Source of the DNA: Yersinia entomophaga
GTDB lineage: Bacteria > Pseudomonadota > Gammaproteobacteria > Enterobacterales > Enterobacteriaceae
Length of the DNA stretch: 64,000 nt
Assembly: GCF_001656035.1 (NCBI RefSeq)
Contig: NZ_CP010029.1
Coordinates: forward strand, 2,119,076-2,183,075
Reading direction: 5' to 3'
Shown: one piece after another, positions 1 to 8,757 of the stretch
How the letters are laid out: every line of letters starts with the position of its first letter
Position numbering within the stretch: position 1 is the first letter of the stretch
Position numbers and translations under genes: made by a program
The notes under the pieces: generated by a model
What the model saw: only the letters and a program-made list of their open reading frames with translations
What the model was told of the DNA's origin: nothing
The model's database searches: none

Positions 1-1000
1 CGGCTTCCCCCGGCAGGCATTCGGCACCGTCACGGTCCAAAATCCAAGCCTGAATCCCAGTAACCGGTTGACCAACATGAACGCGCTGGCCGAGGAAAAT
101 CCGCCCATAAAGAGCGGTTACCGTACATTCCGCCGGGCCGTACAGATTATAAAGCGCTACGCGATCTGCCCAGCGATCCGCCAGATTTTGTGGGCAATCT
201 TCACCCCCGATGGCAATCAGCGACGGTAACCCTGCAGCCTGAATATCAAGACGAGCTAACAATGCGGTAGGTAGAAATAAGTGGCTGCTGCGGCTGTGGA
301 CAATAGCCGCGGTTTCCCCGCAGCCAAGAGCCAATTCTCCTCCGCAGATTAACGGCAACAAAGCGGCCATATTACCCGCGTCAAATGCCAGAGATAAGGC
401 GTTATACACCCGGCTGTTGGCGGTGATTCCTAGCCCTTTAGCATGATCTTTCAATAAATTAGCCAAAGCGCCATGTTCGATCATTACCCCTTTCGGCACG
501 CCTGTGGAACCGGAGGTATAGATAATTAAAGCCAACTGCTGGGGACGACGAACGACCTGCGGCGGTTGGCTGCCCGACCAACGTTGAATACCGCGAAGAA
601 ATCCGGAAGAGGTTATATCGAAATAGCGGGCGCAGGACCAAAGCGCCATTGAATCACCGCTGCCAACGCCAAGAATCACGCTCAGCCCAGCGTCGGCGAC
701 CATATGGCTAAGTCGTCCAAGCGGGTAATCCATATCCAGCGGCACGTAGCAGGCTCCTGCTTTCCACACCGCCAGCAGTGCCACCAGAAAATAGGGATCG
801 CTACCGGTAAGTACGCCGATCCTTGAGTGCTCACCTATTCCCTGTTGATTCAGCCAGTTGGCAATACGATTAGCATCTCTTTCCAGCTGAAAATAGCTGA
901 TGATCCCCTGTTGCGCATTCCTTGCCGCAATGCGATCTGGCGTTAACCGACTCCAGACCTCGATCAGGTCAGTGACCGTTTCTTCCATCGGATAATCCAT
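1..1000 (-). CDS. NRPS beginning with an adenylation domain (partial, 3' end outside window)
   Basis: This gene is open to the left edge. It starts with ATG at 1000, overlapping the entA stop by one base (TGATG), so it is translationally coupled as the fifth gene of the entCEBA operon. The 333 visible residues are an amino-acid adenylation domain: A2 region AGACYVPLDMDYP, A3 core IIYTSGSTGVPKGV near residue 157, A5 region NLYGPAE near 284. There is no condensation domain before it, so it would start a chain or load a carrier in trans. Aligning by eye to GrsA, the visible pocket reads D-A-M-L-I-I-L-V-T. The Asp at position 235 points to an alpha-amino acid rather than an aryl acid, but I do not recognise the code. 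In E. coli this operon position is held by the thioesterase entH, which is not visible here. Downstream domains are unknown. Confidence 0.85.
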   Translation of the reverse strand, partial: MDYPMEETVTDLIEVWSRLTPDRIAARNAQQGIISYFQLERDANRIANWLNQQGIGEHSRIGVLTGSDPYFLVALLAVWKAGACYVPLDMDYPLGRLSHMVADAGLSVILGVGSGDSMALWSCARYFDITSSGFLRGIQRWSGSQPPQVVRRPQQLALIIYTSGSTGVPKGVMIEHGALANLLKDHAKGLGITANSRVYNALSLAFDAGNMAALLPLICGGELALGCGETAAIVHSRSSHLFLPTALLARLDIQAAGLPSLIAIGGEDCPQNLADRWADRVALYNLYGPAECTVTALYGRIFLGQRVHVGQPVTGIQAWILDRDGAECLPGEA

Positions 1001-1767
1001 CAGGCCGCCAGAGTTGCGCCACCATCCACGACAATATCCTGCAACGTAATATGGCTAGCTAAATCTGAAGCCAAGAACGCGACCGTTTGAGCAATTTCCG
1101 CAGGCGTAGCGATTTTCCCCAGCGGGATTCCGAGCTTGTACTGCTGAGGAAAACCGGCGATGGTGCGTTGCTCGGCGTCTGGCGTTTGCCACATTCCGCG
1201 TTGCATTGGGGTATCGGTCGATCCCGGCGAAACCAGATTGCAGCGCACGCCATAGGGAGCTAACTCCAGCCCAACGCAATGGCTGAAACTGGTTAATGCG
1301 GCTTTAGAGGCACAGTAAGCGGCCATTTGCATACGCGGTACATGAGCCGCATTTGAGCCAATGCTGACTATCGCGCCGGACCGCTGCTGCTTGAACACCG
1401 GAATAAGCTGTTTTAACAGATAAAAAGCACCAGAAACGTTGACGTCAAAACACTGCTGCCAGTCATCCAAACTCAAGCTTTGGGCTTCTCCCATACGCAA
1501 AATACCCGCTGCGTTCACCAACACATCGATGCCGGACGCAACCTCAAGCAGTTGCTCGCAAACGTCCGCCACCTGCGCAGGCTGCCTAATATCCAGCACT
1601 GCCGTAGTGAAAGGATATTTTTCATTGGGAAAGTTTTTATCCAGGCCAAAGACTTCCGCGCCCAGCGCCGTGAATAATTTAGCCGTTTCAAAACCGATAC
1701 CCTGACCCGCACCGGTCACCCACACACGCTTACCGGTGAAATCCATTTGTACCATTGTGCCAGCCAT
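1000..1767 (-). CDS. entA: 2,3-dihydro-2,3-dihydroxybenzoate dehydrogenase EntA
   Basis: EntA is a short-chain dehydrogenase that oxidises 2,3-dihydro-2,3-dihydroxybenzoate to 2,3-dihydroxybenzoate with NAD+, the last step of DHB formation in the cytoplasm. At 255 residues it is close to the family length. It shows the N-terminal VWVTGAGQGIG nucleotide-binding motif, NAAG, the catalytic Ser of IVSIGSNAA and the YCASK Tyr-Lys pair, and ends VDGG as in other SDRs. The ATG at 1767 overlaps the entB stop (TAATG). An internal ATG at residue 8 (MDFTGK) matches the E. coli N terminus better but lacks a ribosome binding site, so I keep the coupled start. It lies fourth in the entCEBA operon. Confidence 0.95.
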   Translation of the reverse strand: MAGTMVQMDFTGKRVWVTGAGQGIGFETAKLFTALGAEVFGLDKNFPNEKYPFTTAVLDIRQPAQVADVCEQLLEVASGIDVLVNAAGILRMGEAQSLSLDDWQQCFDVNVSGAFYLLKQLIPVFKQQRSGAIVSIGSNAAHVPRMQMAAYCASKAALTSFSHCVGLELAPYGVRCNLVSPGSTDTPMQRGMWQTPDAEQRTIAGFPQQYKLGIPLGKIATPAEIAQTVAFLASDLASHITLQDIVVDGGATLAA

Positions 1768-2651
1768 TATTTCGCCCCAGCCGCCAGTTGTTTCTCAAAC
1801 AGTGCCCACCAGCCATTTAAGCTTGGGGATTTCGCCAGATCGACAAAACTCAGCTCAATACCTTGCTGACGCCATTCGGTCACCAGCGCCATGATATGAA
1901 CGGAATTCAGGCCGTAATCGATCAGATTTTCATCTTCATCAAAGTCTTCGTCACTTTCGTCAATCAGCGTCAGGAGCTGTGCTTTCAAGCTTTCTTTGCT
2001 GAATCTGTTATCACTTTGGTTTGCTTCACCCAGCAGTGCCTCAGTGAAAATCACACTTCCGCTACGCGTCGCCACATATTTCAGCGCCATCAGATGCTCT
2101 TCCAGCGAGAAATCAGCCACCGCGTCCGCCACCATAAACGGCTTAATATCTTTCATGAAAGCGTCCGTTGCAGTAATCATGCAGCCAATGTGGCCGTAGA
2201 TACCGCAAATCACCAACTGGTCACGCCCCATTTCCTTCATCATTTGTTCTAACGGCGAGCGATGGAATGCGCTATAGCGCCATTTCACCAAAATCTCGTC
2301 GTCTTCTTCCGGCGTTAACGCACTCACTACCCGCTGCTTGGCCGGATGATCGTTTAAACCTGCGCCCCACATGTCATTCAGCAGCGCCCGATCTTCCGGG
2401 CTTTGATTATTAGGTTGAGCGGTATAAATCACCGGCACACCCTGACTTTTACAGTAGCGGCGAATGGCGGCAATATTGTCGATCACCCGATTAATCATTG
2501 GGTTATTGTCACCGTAGAAGCTGACAAAGTAGTCCTGCATATCGTGAATCAGCAGCACGGCTTTGGTCGGATCGAACTGCCAGCCCACTTTATTTGCCGG
2601 AACATGTTCTGCCTGCGGCAGTTGATAAGCAGAAAGAGTTGGAATCGCCAT
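1767..2651 (-). CDS. entB: isochorismatase / aryl carrier protein EntB
   Basis: EntB is bifunctional. The N-terminal isochorismatase (roughly residues 20-205) cuts isochorismate to 2,3-dihydro-DHB and pyruvate. The C-terminal aryl carrier domain carries DHB on a phosphopantetheine arm for the NRPS. Visible are the catalytic Asp in LIHDMQDYF, the Lys in LVKWRYSAF, and the carrier motif LIDYGLNSVHIM with its modified Ser (E. coli has GLDSVR). I chose the ATG at 2651 (MAIPTLSAY) because AAGGA sits seven bases upstream and it matches E. coli EntB. An in-frame ATG at 2669 is possible. From 2651 the protein has 294 residues, against 285 in E. coli. No EntD phosphopantetheinyl transferase is seen in the window. 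Confidence 0.95.
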   Translation of the reverse strand: MAIPTLSAYQLPQAEHVPANKVGWQFDPTKAVLLIHDMQDYFVSFYGDNNPMINRVIDNIAAIRRYCKSQGVPVIYTAQPNNQSPEDRALLNDMWGAGLNDHPAKQRVVSALTPEEDDEILVKWRYSAFHRSPLEQMMKEMGRDQLVICGIYGHIGCMITATDAFMKDIKPFMVADAVADFSLEEHLMALKYVATRSGSVIFTEALLGEANQSDNRFSKESLKAQLLTLIDESDEDFDEDENLIDYGLNSVHIMALVTEWRQQGIELSFVDLAKSPSLNGWWALFEKQLAAGAK

Positions 2652-2661
2652 GAAAAAATCC

Positions 2662-4293
2662 TTATTCACTGATGCTGATTTGGGTCTGAATGGTTTGTCG
2701 CAGTAGTCGCTTGTCTATCTTCCCGACCGGCGTAACCGGTAGGCTATCGACCATTTCAAATCGATCCGGCAGCTTGAATTCCGCCACCCCGATACCACGC
2801 AGATATTTGCGTAAGTGGAGCGGTTTGAGACTGGCATCGCGAGTTACCACAAAGGCACAGCTTTTTTCACCCAGCATTTCATCAGGCATCGACACCAGCG
2901 CCGCGTGAATGATGCTTTCGTGGGTTAACAGCAGATTTTCTACCTCTTCGGCGGCAATTTTTTCGCCCCCGCGATTGATTTGATCCTTCTCACGCCCAAC
3001 AACGCACAGGTAGCCGTCTTCGGTCATCTGTACTACATCGCCAGAGTGGTAAAATCCTTCATCATCAAAAGCTTTCGCATTATGTTCTGGGCTACGGTAA
3101 TAGCCGCGGAAAGTATAAGGCCCGCGCGTGACTAACTCTCCCGCTTCTCCCGGCGCAACCGGCTGACCGGCACTGTCCAGCACCCTAACTTCATCATCGG
3201 CGCTGATAGGGCAACCCTGCGTGGTGAAAATACGCTCGTCGCTATCGTCCAAACGGGTGTAATTCACCAAGCCTTCGGCCATTCCCAGCACTTGTTGCAA
3301 CTGACAGCCCAGCATCTGCGGAATGCGCCGTGCCAGCGATTCACTCAGTTTGGAGCCGCCGACCTGCAACAGTTTCAAGCTAGCGAGATCCTCTGTGCCA
3401 AAATGCTCGGCGGCCTGCAGCCACAGAGATACAGCTGGCGGAACTAATGAGGTCATGGTGATTTGATGACGTTTAATCAGTGGAAAGCAGCTCATAGCGC
3501 TAGGCTCAGGAGCCAAAACTACGCAGCCACCGCCATAGAAAATACCCAATGCGCCGGGCGAGCTGAGCGGATAGTTATGAGCCGCAGGCAGCGCGCACAG
3601 ATAGCGGGTATTTTCATCGTTTTGACAAATATCTACGCTGCCTCTGACGCTGTAGTAATAATCATTGTGAGTTCGCGGAATCAGTTTCGGCGTCCCGGTA
3701 CTGCCACCGGAAAGCTGGAAAAAGGCGACTTCGTCCGCCGCAGTCGGCGAAAAATCAGGCAACTCGCCGTCTAATTCCTCATACAGCATGGTCTGTAACA
3801 ATGGCGCATAATCATTCTCACCATCAATAATCACAAATTCAAGAGAAGGCACTGACTGCTGCAACTGCTGCGTAAAGGCCGCGTCACTAAACAAAGCGTG
3901 GCTGGCGGAGGCAATCAACAGGCGCGGCTGAATTTGTTTAGCGTAAGCATTCAGCTCCAACCGATTGTGGCTAAATAAGGCATTTACCGGTACCACGCCA
4001 ATTTTCAACAGCGCGAAATACACTAAATAAAACTCGGCGACATTGGGTAATTGCACCAAAGCCGTATCGCCATGTCCCAGTCCCTGACCGGTTAATCTGG
4101 CGGCCAGTCGATCCGAAGCGCGATTCATTTCGGCATAGCTGAACTGGCGTTCGCCGCAAATCACCGCCGTTGCCTGTGGACGCAGTTGGCACTGTCTGGA
4201 CAGCACGTCCGTCAGCGGTAAATCAATCCAATAACCTTTTTCGCGATATTGACGTGCAAACTCCGCAGGCCAACGGGTAAATTCAATACTCAT
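2662..4293 (-). CDS. entE: 2,3-dihydroxybenzoate-AMP ligase EntE
   Basis: EntE adenylates DHB with ATP and transfers it to the carrier domain of EntB. It is a 543-residue ANL-family enzyme. The core motif [20 protein letters not shown] is the aryl-acid variant, with [10 protein letters not shown] (A5) and YHSGDVVQ (A7) further on and a C-terminal [10 protein letters not shown] with the adenylation lysine. The ATG at 4293 gives MSIEFTRWP, as in E. coli, overlaps the entC stop by four bases (ATGA) and has an AGGGAC site before it. A longer frame to 4365 exists but has no support. It sits between entC and entB in the operon. Confidence 0.96.
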   Translation of the reverse strand: MSIEFTRWPAEFARQYREKGYWIDLPLTDVLSRQCQLRPQATAVICGERQFSYAEMNRASDRLAARLTGQGLGHGDTALVQLPNVAEFYLVYFALLKIGVVPVNALFSHNRLELNAYAKQIQPRLLIASASHALFSDAAFTQQLQQSVPSLEFVIIDGENDYAPLLQTMLYEELDGELPDFSPTAADEVAFFQLSGGSTGTPKLIPRTHNDYYYSVRGSVDICQNDENTRYLCALPAAHNYPLSSPGALGIFYGGGCVVLAPEPSAMSCFPLIKRHQITMTSLVPPAVSLWLQAAEHFGTEDLASLKLLQVGGSKLSESLARRIPQMLGCQLQQVLGMAEGLVNYTRLDDSDERIFTTQGCPISADDEVRVLDSAGQPVAPGEAGELVTRGPYTFRGYYRSPEHNAKAFDDEGFYHSGDVVQMTEDGYLCVVGREKDQINRGGEKIAAEEVENLLLTHESIIHAALVSMPDEMLGEKSCAFVVTRDASLKPLHLRKYLRGIGVAEFKLPDRFEMVDSLPVTPVGKIDKRLLRQTIQTQISISE

Positions 4294-5486
4294 GGCAAAC
4301 GTCCCTGTGATTGAATTCCCAACGCATTCAACATGGTGCCTAGCTTGGCTTCGGTTTCGGCCCATTCAAGTGCAGGCTGCGATGCCATCACGATTCCGGC
4401 CCCAGCAAACAGGCGCGCCTGAGTGTCATGCAGCGTTGCGCAGCGAATCGCTACCGCCCACTCCCCGTTGCCGTCTTCATCACACCAGCCGACGATACCG
4501 CTGAATAAGCCTCGTTCGAAAGGCTCTAACTGATTGATTAACCGACGAGCTGATTCCGTTGGGAACCCGCAGAGCGCTGGCGTTGGATGTAATAGGCAAG
4601 CCAGTTCCAGCACCGAGGTTTGGGCACTTTCCAGCTCGCCGCTAATAGCTGTAGAAAGATGCCACAGTGCAGCGGTGCTAATCAGTGAAGGCTGCGTCGG
4701 GATATTTAACGAGCGGCAATACGGCGTCAGTAAGCGGCGAATTTCGTCGATAACCAAACGATGCTCATACTGATCCTTTCCAGAATTCATTAAGGCTTGA
4801 GAAACCACATGATCGCCTTCTACCGTTGCCTGACGTTTTGCCGAACCGGCTAAGGGGTTGGTGTAAACTCGATCTCCGTCCTTACGTACCAGAAGTTCCG
4901 GGCTGGCTCCCAACAAAACGCCGCCTTCACTCAGAGGAATATGGAAATGAAACGCGCCTGGATTTTGGCGTAATAAGTGATTGATAACCCGGTTAGGATT
5001 GATCGGTGTCTCGGTTTCAATCTCTAAAATTCGCGACAATACCACCTTATGCATTGCGCCCCGACGGAAGGTTTCAACCGCCTGAGCAACCGCCTGTTTA
5101 AAGTCGTCTTCATTAGGCAGGCTGCGCCACTGAGCGACAGAAACCGGGTCTTCTGATGTATCTGATGCAGCAGAAACCAATTCCTGACGGTCGAGAAATT
5201 GATAGGATTGAGGAATGAATAGCTGGGTAGGCTGGCTAATATCAAAGGGAATGGCTCCGACAACGATAGGACGTTGCAGGCCATCGGCGCGCGCTTTGAT
5301 AAATGCCTTCTGGATCGATTCTTGCAGCGTACCGGGGTATTCCGCACCGCCTTGTGCTCGTTGAGTAATTCGTTCCGCCACCCCCTGTGTTTTTATACTC
5401 CGATGTGCTGAAGTGAATAAAAACGCTGAGGAAGTCGCTGAAAAAAGTGAGTTATCCAAACGCCCTGCAGTGCCACTGTGTGCCAC
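4290..5486 (-). CDS. entC: isochorismate synthase EntC
   Basis: EntC converts chorismate to isochorismate and commits it to DHB. The C-terminal chorismate-binding domain is clear: [39 protein letters not shown] and [11 protein letters not shown] are the usual signature blocks. The frame is open up to 5537, but that extension would run through a Fur-box-like operator and has an odd hydrophobic N terminus. A GTG at 5486 has GGAGG five bases upstream, so I start there, giving 398 residues (E. coli EntC has 391). It is first in the operon and divergent from fepB, so iron-dependent repression by Fur is likely. Confidence 0.94.
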   Translation of the reverse strand: MAHSGTAGRLDNSLFSATSSAFLFTSAHRSIKTQGVAERITQRAQGGAEYPGTLQESIQKAFIKARADGLQRPIVVGAIPFDISQPTQLFIPQSYQFLDRQELVSAASDTSEDPVSVAQWRSLPNEDDFKQAVAQAVETFRRGAMHKVVLSRILEIETETPINPNRVINHLLRQNPGAFHFHIPLSEGGVLLGASPELLVRKDGDRVYTNPLAGSAKRQATVEGDHVVSQALMNSGKDQYEHRLVIDEIRRLLTPYCRSLNIPTQPSLISTAALWHLSTAISGELESAQTSVLELACLLHPTPALCGFPTESARRLINQLEPFERGLFSGIVGWCDEDGNGEWAVAIRCATLHDTQARLFAGAGIVMASQPALEWAETEAKLGTMLNALGIQSQGRLP

Positions 5487-5516
5487 AAAAACCTCCACCA
5501 CGATGTAAATAGTAAT

Positions 5517-5535
5517 GTTAATAATAATTACTATC
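5517..5535 (-). promoter_or_regulatory. Fur-box-like operator between entC and fepB
   Basis: On the minus strand the site reads GATAGTAATTATTATTAAC, matching 14 of 19 positions of the classical Fur consensus GATAATGATAATCATTATC. It lies about 30 bp before the proposed entC GTG and 120 bp before fepB, in the divergent promoter region, as in E. coli. Binding is inferred. Confidence 0.7.
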
Positions 5536-5655
5536 ATTCCTCTTTAGGCGTGATAAATTACGACGAAGCAGTGACATTGTCAATGTATGTAAATATTCCA
5601 TTAATTATTTTTTCTTATATGGACAAGTCAGGAAAATAGGAGATTCAACTAAGCC

Positions 5656-6696
5656 ATGTCCCTTTTTTTTCGTAGCATTACGCAGAAAACCCGCCGCGTA
5701 GCCTTTCCGGCCTTTTTATGCCTGCTGGCTCTTTTGGGCTTGAGTGGATGTAAACCGGCGGATGAAACGCCCAGGATTTCCCCTACGCCCCCAGCCAGCG
5801 AAACCAATGGTCAATGGCCCCGCACGGTTCATACCGCCAGAGGCGATGTGCAGCTTGAGAAAGCACCGCGACGCATTGTTTCTACAAGCATTACGATTAC
5901 TGGTACTTTGCTGGCAATCAAAGCGCCGGTGATTGGTACTGGCGCAACCGTTCCTAACACCACGGTTGCTGACGATCTCGGCTTCTTTACGCAATGGTCA
6001 AAAGAGGCCAAAGCGCGCAATCTGGTACCTATGTACCAAACAGAGCCGAATGCAGAAGCGGTGGCCGGTATGAATCCGGATTTGATTATCATTTCAGCTA
6101 CCGGCGGCGATTCGGCCTTGAAGTTGTACGAGCAGCTTTCAGCCATTGCTCCAACTCTGGTAATGAATTACGACGATAAAAGCTGGCAGGAACTGGCGCT
6201 AACGCTGGGTCAGGCAACCGGCCACGAAGCCGATGCAGAGCAAGTAATTAGCGACTTTGCCAAACGTCTGGATCAGGTAAAAAACAGTATTACGCTACCG
6301 CCGCAACCGGTTTCAGCCTTTGTGTATCAGGCTGGAGGGCAGACCGCCAACCTGTGGACGGCAAACTCGGCGCAGGGAAAATTATTATTGGAGCTGGGCT
6401 TTACGCTAGCCACTGTCCCTGAATCCGTACTGGGTAATACCAGTATGGGACATCGTAAAGATATCATTCAGTTAGGCGGAGAAAAGCTAGCGGAAGGGCT
6501 GACCGGCAACACCTTCCTGCTATTTTCTGGCGACAGGCCTGCGATTGAGGCGTTGGAAGCGAATAAGTTTCTCTCCCACCTAGCGCCACTCCAGCAGAAC
6601 CGCGTTTATGCGATGGGCAACGATACTTTCCGCCTGGATTATTACAGCGCCAGCAATATGTTGCAGCGAATTGAGGGGCTGTTTAAGAAGGATTAG
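5656..6696 (+). CDS. fepB: ferric catecholate periplasmic binding protein FepB (predicted lipoprotein)
   Basis: FepB is the substrate-binding protein that hands the ferric catecholate siderophore to the FepDGC ABC importer. It has 346 residues. The N terminus is a signal sequence ending in a lipobox, LSGC, with Cys32 as probable lipidation site, so it is probably membrane-anchored. The E. coli FepB is, as far as I recall, a free periplasmic protein. The body shows features of the TroA/FepB fold: the RRIVSTSITITGTLLAI segment early on, NPDLIIIS in the middle and MLQRIEGLF at the C terminus. It is transcribed away from entC from a shared, probably Fur-controlled region. Confidence 0.93.
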   Translation: MSLFFRSITQKTRRVAFPAFLCLLALLGLSGCKPADETPRISPTPPASETNGQWPRTVHTARGDVQLEKAPRRIVSTSITITGTLLAIKAPVIGTGATVPNTTVADDLGFFTQWSKEAKARNLVPMYQTEPNAEAVAGMNPDLIIISATGGDSALKLYEQLSAIAPTLVMNYDDKSWQELALTLGQATGHEADAEQVISDFAKRLDQVKNSITLPPQPVSAFVYQAGGQTANLWTANSAQGKLLLELGFTLATVPESVLGNTSMGHRKDIIQLGGEKLAEGLTGNTFLLFSGDRPAIEALEANKFLSHLAPLQQNRVYAMGNDTFRLDYYSASNMLQRIEGLFKKD

Positions 6697-7284
6697 GTTT
6701 GATTTTGATCTTAAGAGCGTATTTAAGCTACTGAAGGTTGGAATTGGGTTCAGTTTCGTAAGCCCAGCAGTTCACTGTCTCCTCACTTGCCGTGGAGGCT
6801 TCCGAGCAGGGTTGGCGCGAAAGTGGGGTTCTGCGAACGTCCCTCGGGCGCGCTTGTCAGGCAAGCCAGCGCTAGATTCGCCTGCGGGCGTTATCAGGAT
6901 GCCATGCCATCCTGGCCCTGCGGCTCAAGGCGCGCTTTCAACAGCTGACGGCTGTTCACTCTTGGCCTCATCCCTGCTCGGCCCACTTCCTGATTGCGCC
7001 TGTTGAGTGCAAAACCAGTGTTCTTACGAATCACAATTTGCCTTTCGTTTTTGATAGGGCTTTTGACCTTGAGTTTGATTTTTCAGAGCACATTTGAGCG
7101 GCTGAGACGATGAGTGAGGGAACCCACTTAGTGGGCAGGCGATACGTGCGGAGGCGCGGATTGTTAAGGCTCGCGCTTACGAGCCTTAACTCGATTGAGG
7201 CTGTTGAGGTGAGATATTCACCAATCGAATACCAACCCCTTGCCCCCGCCCCGCGGCCGCTATCACAAGGTAAGCAAACAAAAA
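6697..7284. repeat. Gene-free tract with inverted and direct repeats
   Basis: This 588-bp stretch lies between the convergent fepB and entS genes. The open frames in it look unlike proteins. It holds a perfect 11-bp hairpin (7163-7173 with 7180-7190, loop CGCTTA). It also holds a 10-bp inverted repeat, CCGAGCAGGG at 6802 and CCCTGCTCGG at 6972, and a degenerate direct repeat (6714-6734 and 7085-7105, 16 of 21 bases equal), each copy preceded by TTTGATTTT. The pattern suggests a dispersed intergenic repeat element, possibly also ending transcription from both sides. Its family is not identified. Confidence 0.55.
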
Positions 7285-8562
7285 TTAATTCTCTTTCGTT
7301 TCCTCTACACTCATCTTCACGTCCTCTTGCTCAGCACTCCCCATCGAAGCCTGACGCAAAGGCTGGACGCAAACCGCAATAACCGCCCCTAAACCCGCAG
7401 CAGCGACCCCATAGGACAACGCAGCTAAAGCCGGTGTCATCAAACGCGCCAGCAAACCTAATCCCAATGCGCCCAAAGACTCACCGGTAACAAACTGCAC
7501 ATTCCACAGACTATTAACTCGCCCCAGTAATGCGTCCGGTGTATGACTTTGAACCAAAGTATATTGCAGCAATCCGCTGATCGAACCCAGATAGCCATAC
7601 AACAGCAGCCCCGGTAATGCCAGATAGAAATTATTAGTCAAACCCAGCGTTGCGATAGATAAAAATGCCGCTATAGACGCATACATCAACACCAAACCGG
7701 GACGGCGAACCTCCGCGACCCAACCGCTAGTAAAGGCTCCGATAGTCGCCCCTAACGGCACTACCGAATACATAATCCCAATCTGCGAGGCACCAACGTG
7801 ATAAGTATTTTCAGCCAGCGCAGGGAACAGCACGCGAATCGCTCCGACCATGCTTACCAATGTCCCCAACAACACGACCGAGCCAACCACTTTATTGCTC
7901 AATACGAAGGAAATACCGCTGGCCAAAGCACGCAGCGGGTGTTCATGCTGCGTCACCGTCGGTTTCATCTGCGGTAAACGCAACAGCGGCAGCAGCGTCA
8001 GCATCGTACCCGTAGCCGCAATACCGTAGTTCCAACCCACTCCGCCGTAAACAATAATCAGACCGCCAATAGCCGGTGAAAGAATTGACCCCAAACGCAC
8101 GGTCAGCATACTCAAACCGCCCGCCGCCGCCAGATTTTCACGTCCAACCAGCGATGGCGTAGCCGCCATTAACGCCGTCATGCCCAAAGCGCCGAAAAAA
8201 CCGTCCCAAGTTGCCAGCACGTACAGCACCCACAGTGAAGGCGTGGCGGCAAAAGCGTTTATACTCAGACCAACAAAACCCAAACCGCAGGTAAAACGAG
8301 CGAATAAAATCAAACGACGTCGATCGAGACGATCGGCCAATACACCGCCCAACAGCAGACCAATAAACATGCCCAAGCCATCTAACGTGACGGCTAACCC
8401 TACCTGCAGGGTGGATCCGGTCATCGCCTGGATTTGTACCGGCACCGCAACGGTAAGCATCCCCAAGCCTAATACTGAGATCAGGCGAGCAATAAATACC
8501 GCCCGAAAATTTGCATTGTTCTTTAACAGGCTGAAATCCAGAAGAATGGGTGACTTTGCCAT
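7285..8562 (-). CDS. entS: catecholate siderophore exporter EntS (MFS)
   Basis: EntS is an inner-membrane major facilitator exporter that secretes enterobactin-type siderophores using the proton gradient. It has 425 residues (416 in E. coli) and about twelve hydrophobic segments. The A-type MFS loop motif GGVLADRLDRRRLILFARF sits between helices 2 and 3, and the N terminus LLKNNANFRAVFIARLISVL is typical of EntS. It diverges from fepD across a region with two Fur-box-like sites, the same arrangement as entS/fepDGC in E. coli. The C-terminal tail is charged (EEDVKMSVEETKEN). Confidence 0.93.
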   Translation of the reverse strand: MAKSPILLDFSLLKNNANFRAVFIARLISVLGLGMLTVAVPVQIQAMTGSTLQVGLAVTLDGLGMFIGLLLGGVLADRLDRRRLILFARFTCGLGFVGLSINAFAATPSLWVLYVLATWDGFFGALGMTALMAATPSLVGRENLAAAGGLSMLTVRLGSILSPAIGGLIIVYGGVGWNYGIAATGTMLTLLPLLRLPQMKPTVTQHEHPLRALASGISFVLSNKVVGSVVLLGTLVSMVGAIRVLFPALAENTYHVGASQIGIMYSVVPLGATIGAFTSGWVAEVRRPGLVLMYASIAAFLSIATLGLTNNFYLALPGLLLYGYLGSISGLLQYTLVQSHTPDALLGRVNSLWNVQFVTGESLGALGLGLLARLMTPALAALSYGVAAAGLGAVIAVCVQPLRQASMGSAEQEDVKMSVEETKEN

Positions 8563-8704
8563 GATTATCTAATCCATTAATGTCGACAGAAATGCTGCCG
8601 GACATGGCCCTATTGACCGAAAAAAGTGTATTGTCACGCGGATACTCGCAGAATTTTGCTGATGTAATCCAATAATGACTCGTGCTAACATAGCGCAAAC
8701 AAAT

Positions 8705-8741
8705 AATAATGATAATCAAAACGATAACAATAATCATTTTA
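8705..8741. promoter_or_regulatory. Two overlapping Fur-box-like sites between entS and fepD
   Basis: Plus-strand 8705-8723 (AATAATGATAATCAAAACG) matches 14 of 19 positions of the Fur consensus, and 8723-8741 (GATAACAATAATCATTTTA) matches 15 of 19. The tandem arrangement sits 17 bp before the fepD start and about 140 bp before entS. It probably represses both divergent units when iron is plentiful. Confidence 0.72.
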
Positions 8742-8757
8742 TTAAAGAAGAATCGTT

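Noticed and set aside
6608..7382. Open frames of 132 and 90 codons in the tract between fepB and entS
   Set aside because: They follow the inverted-repeat tract, have skewed composition and no ribosome binding sites. I treat the region as non-coding repeat.
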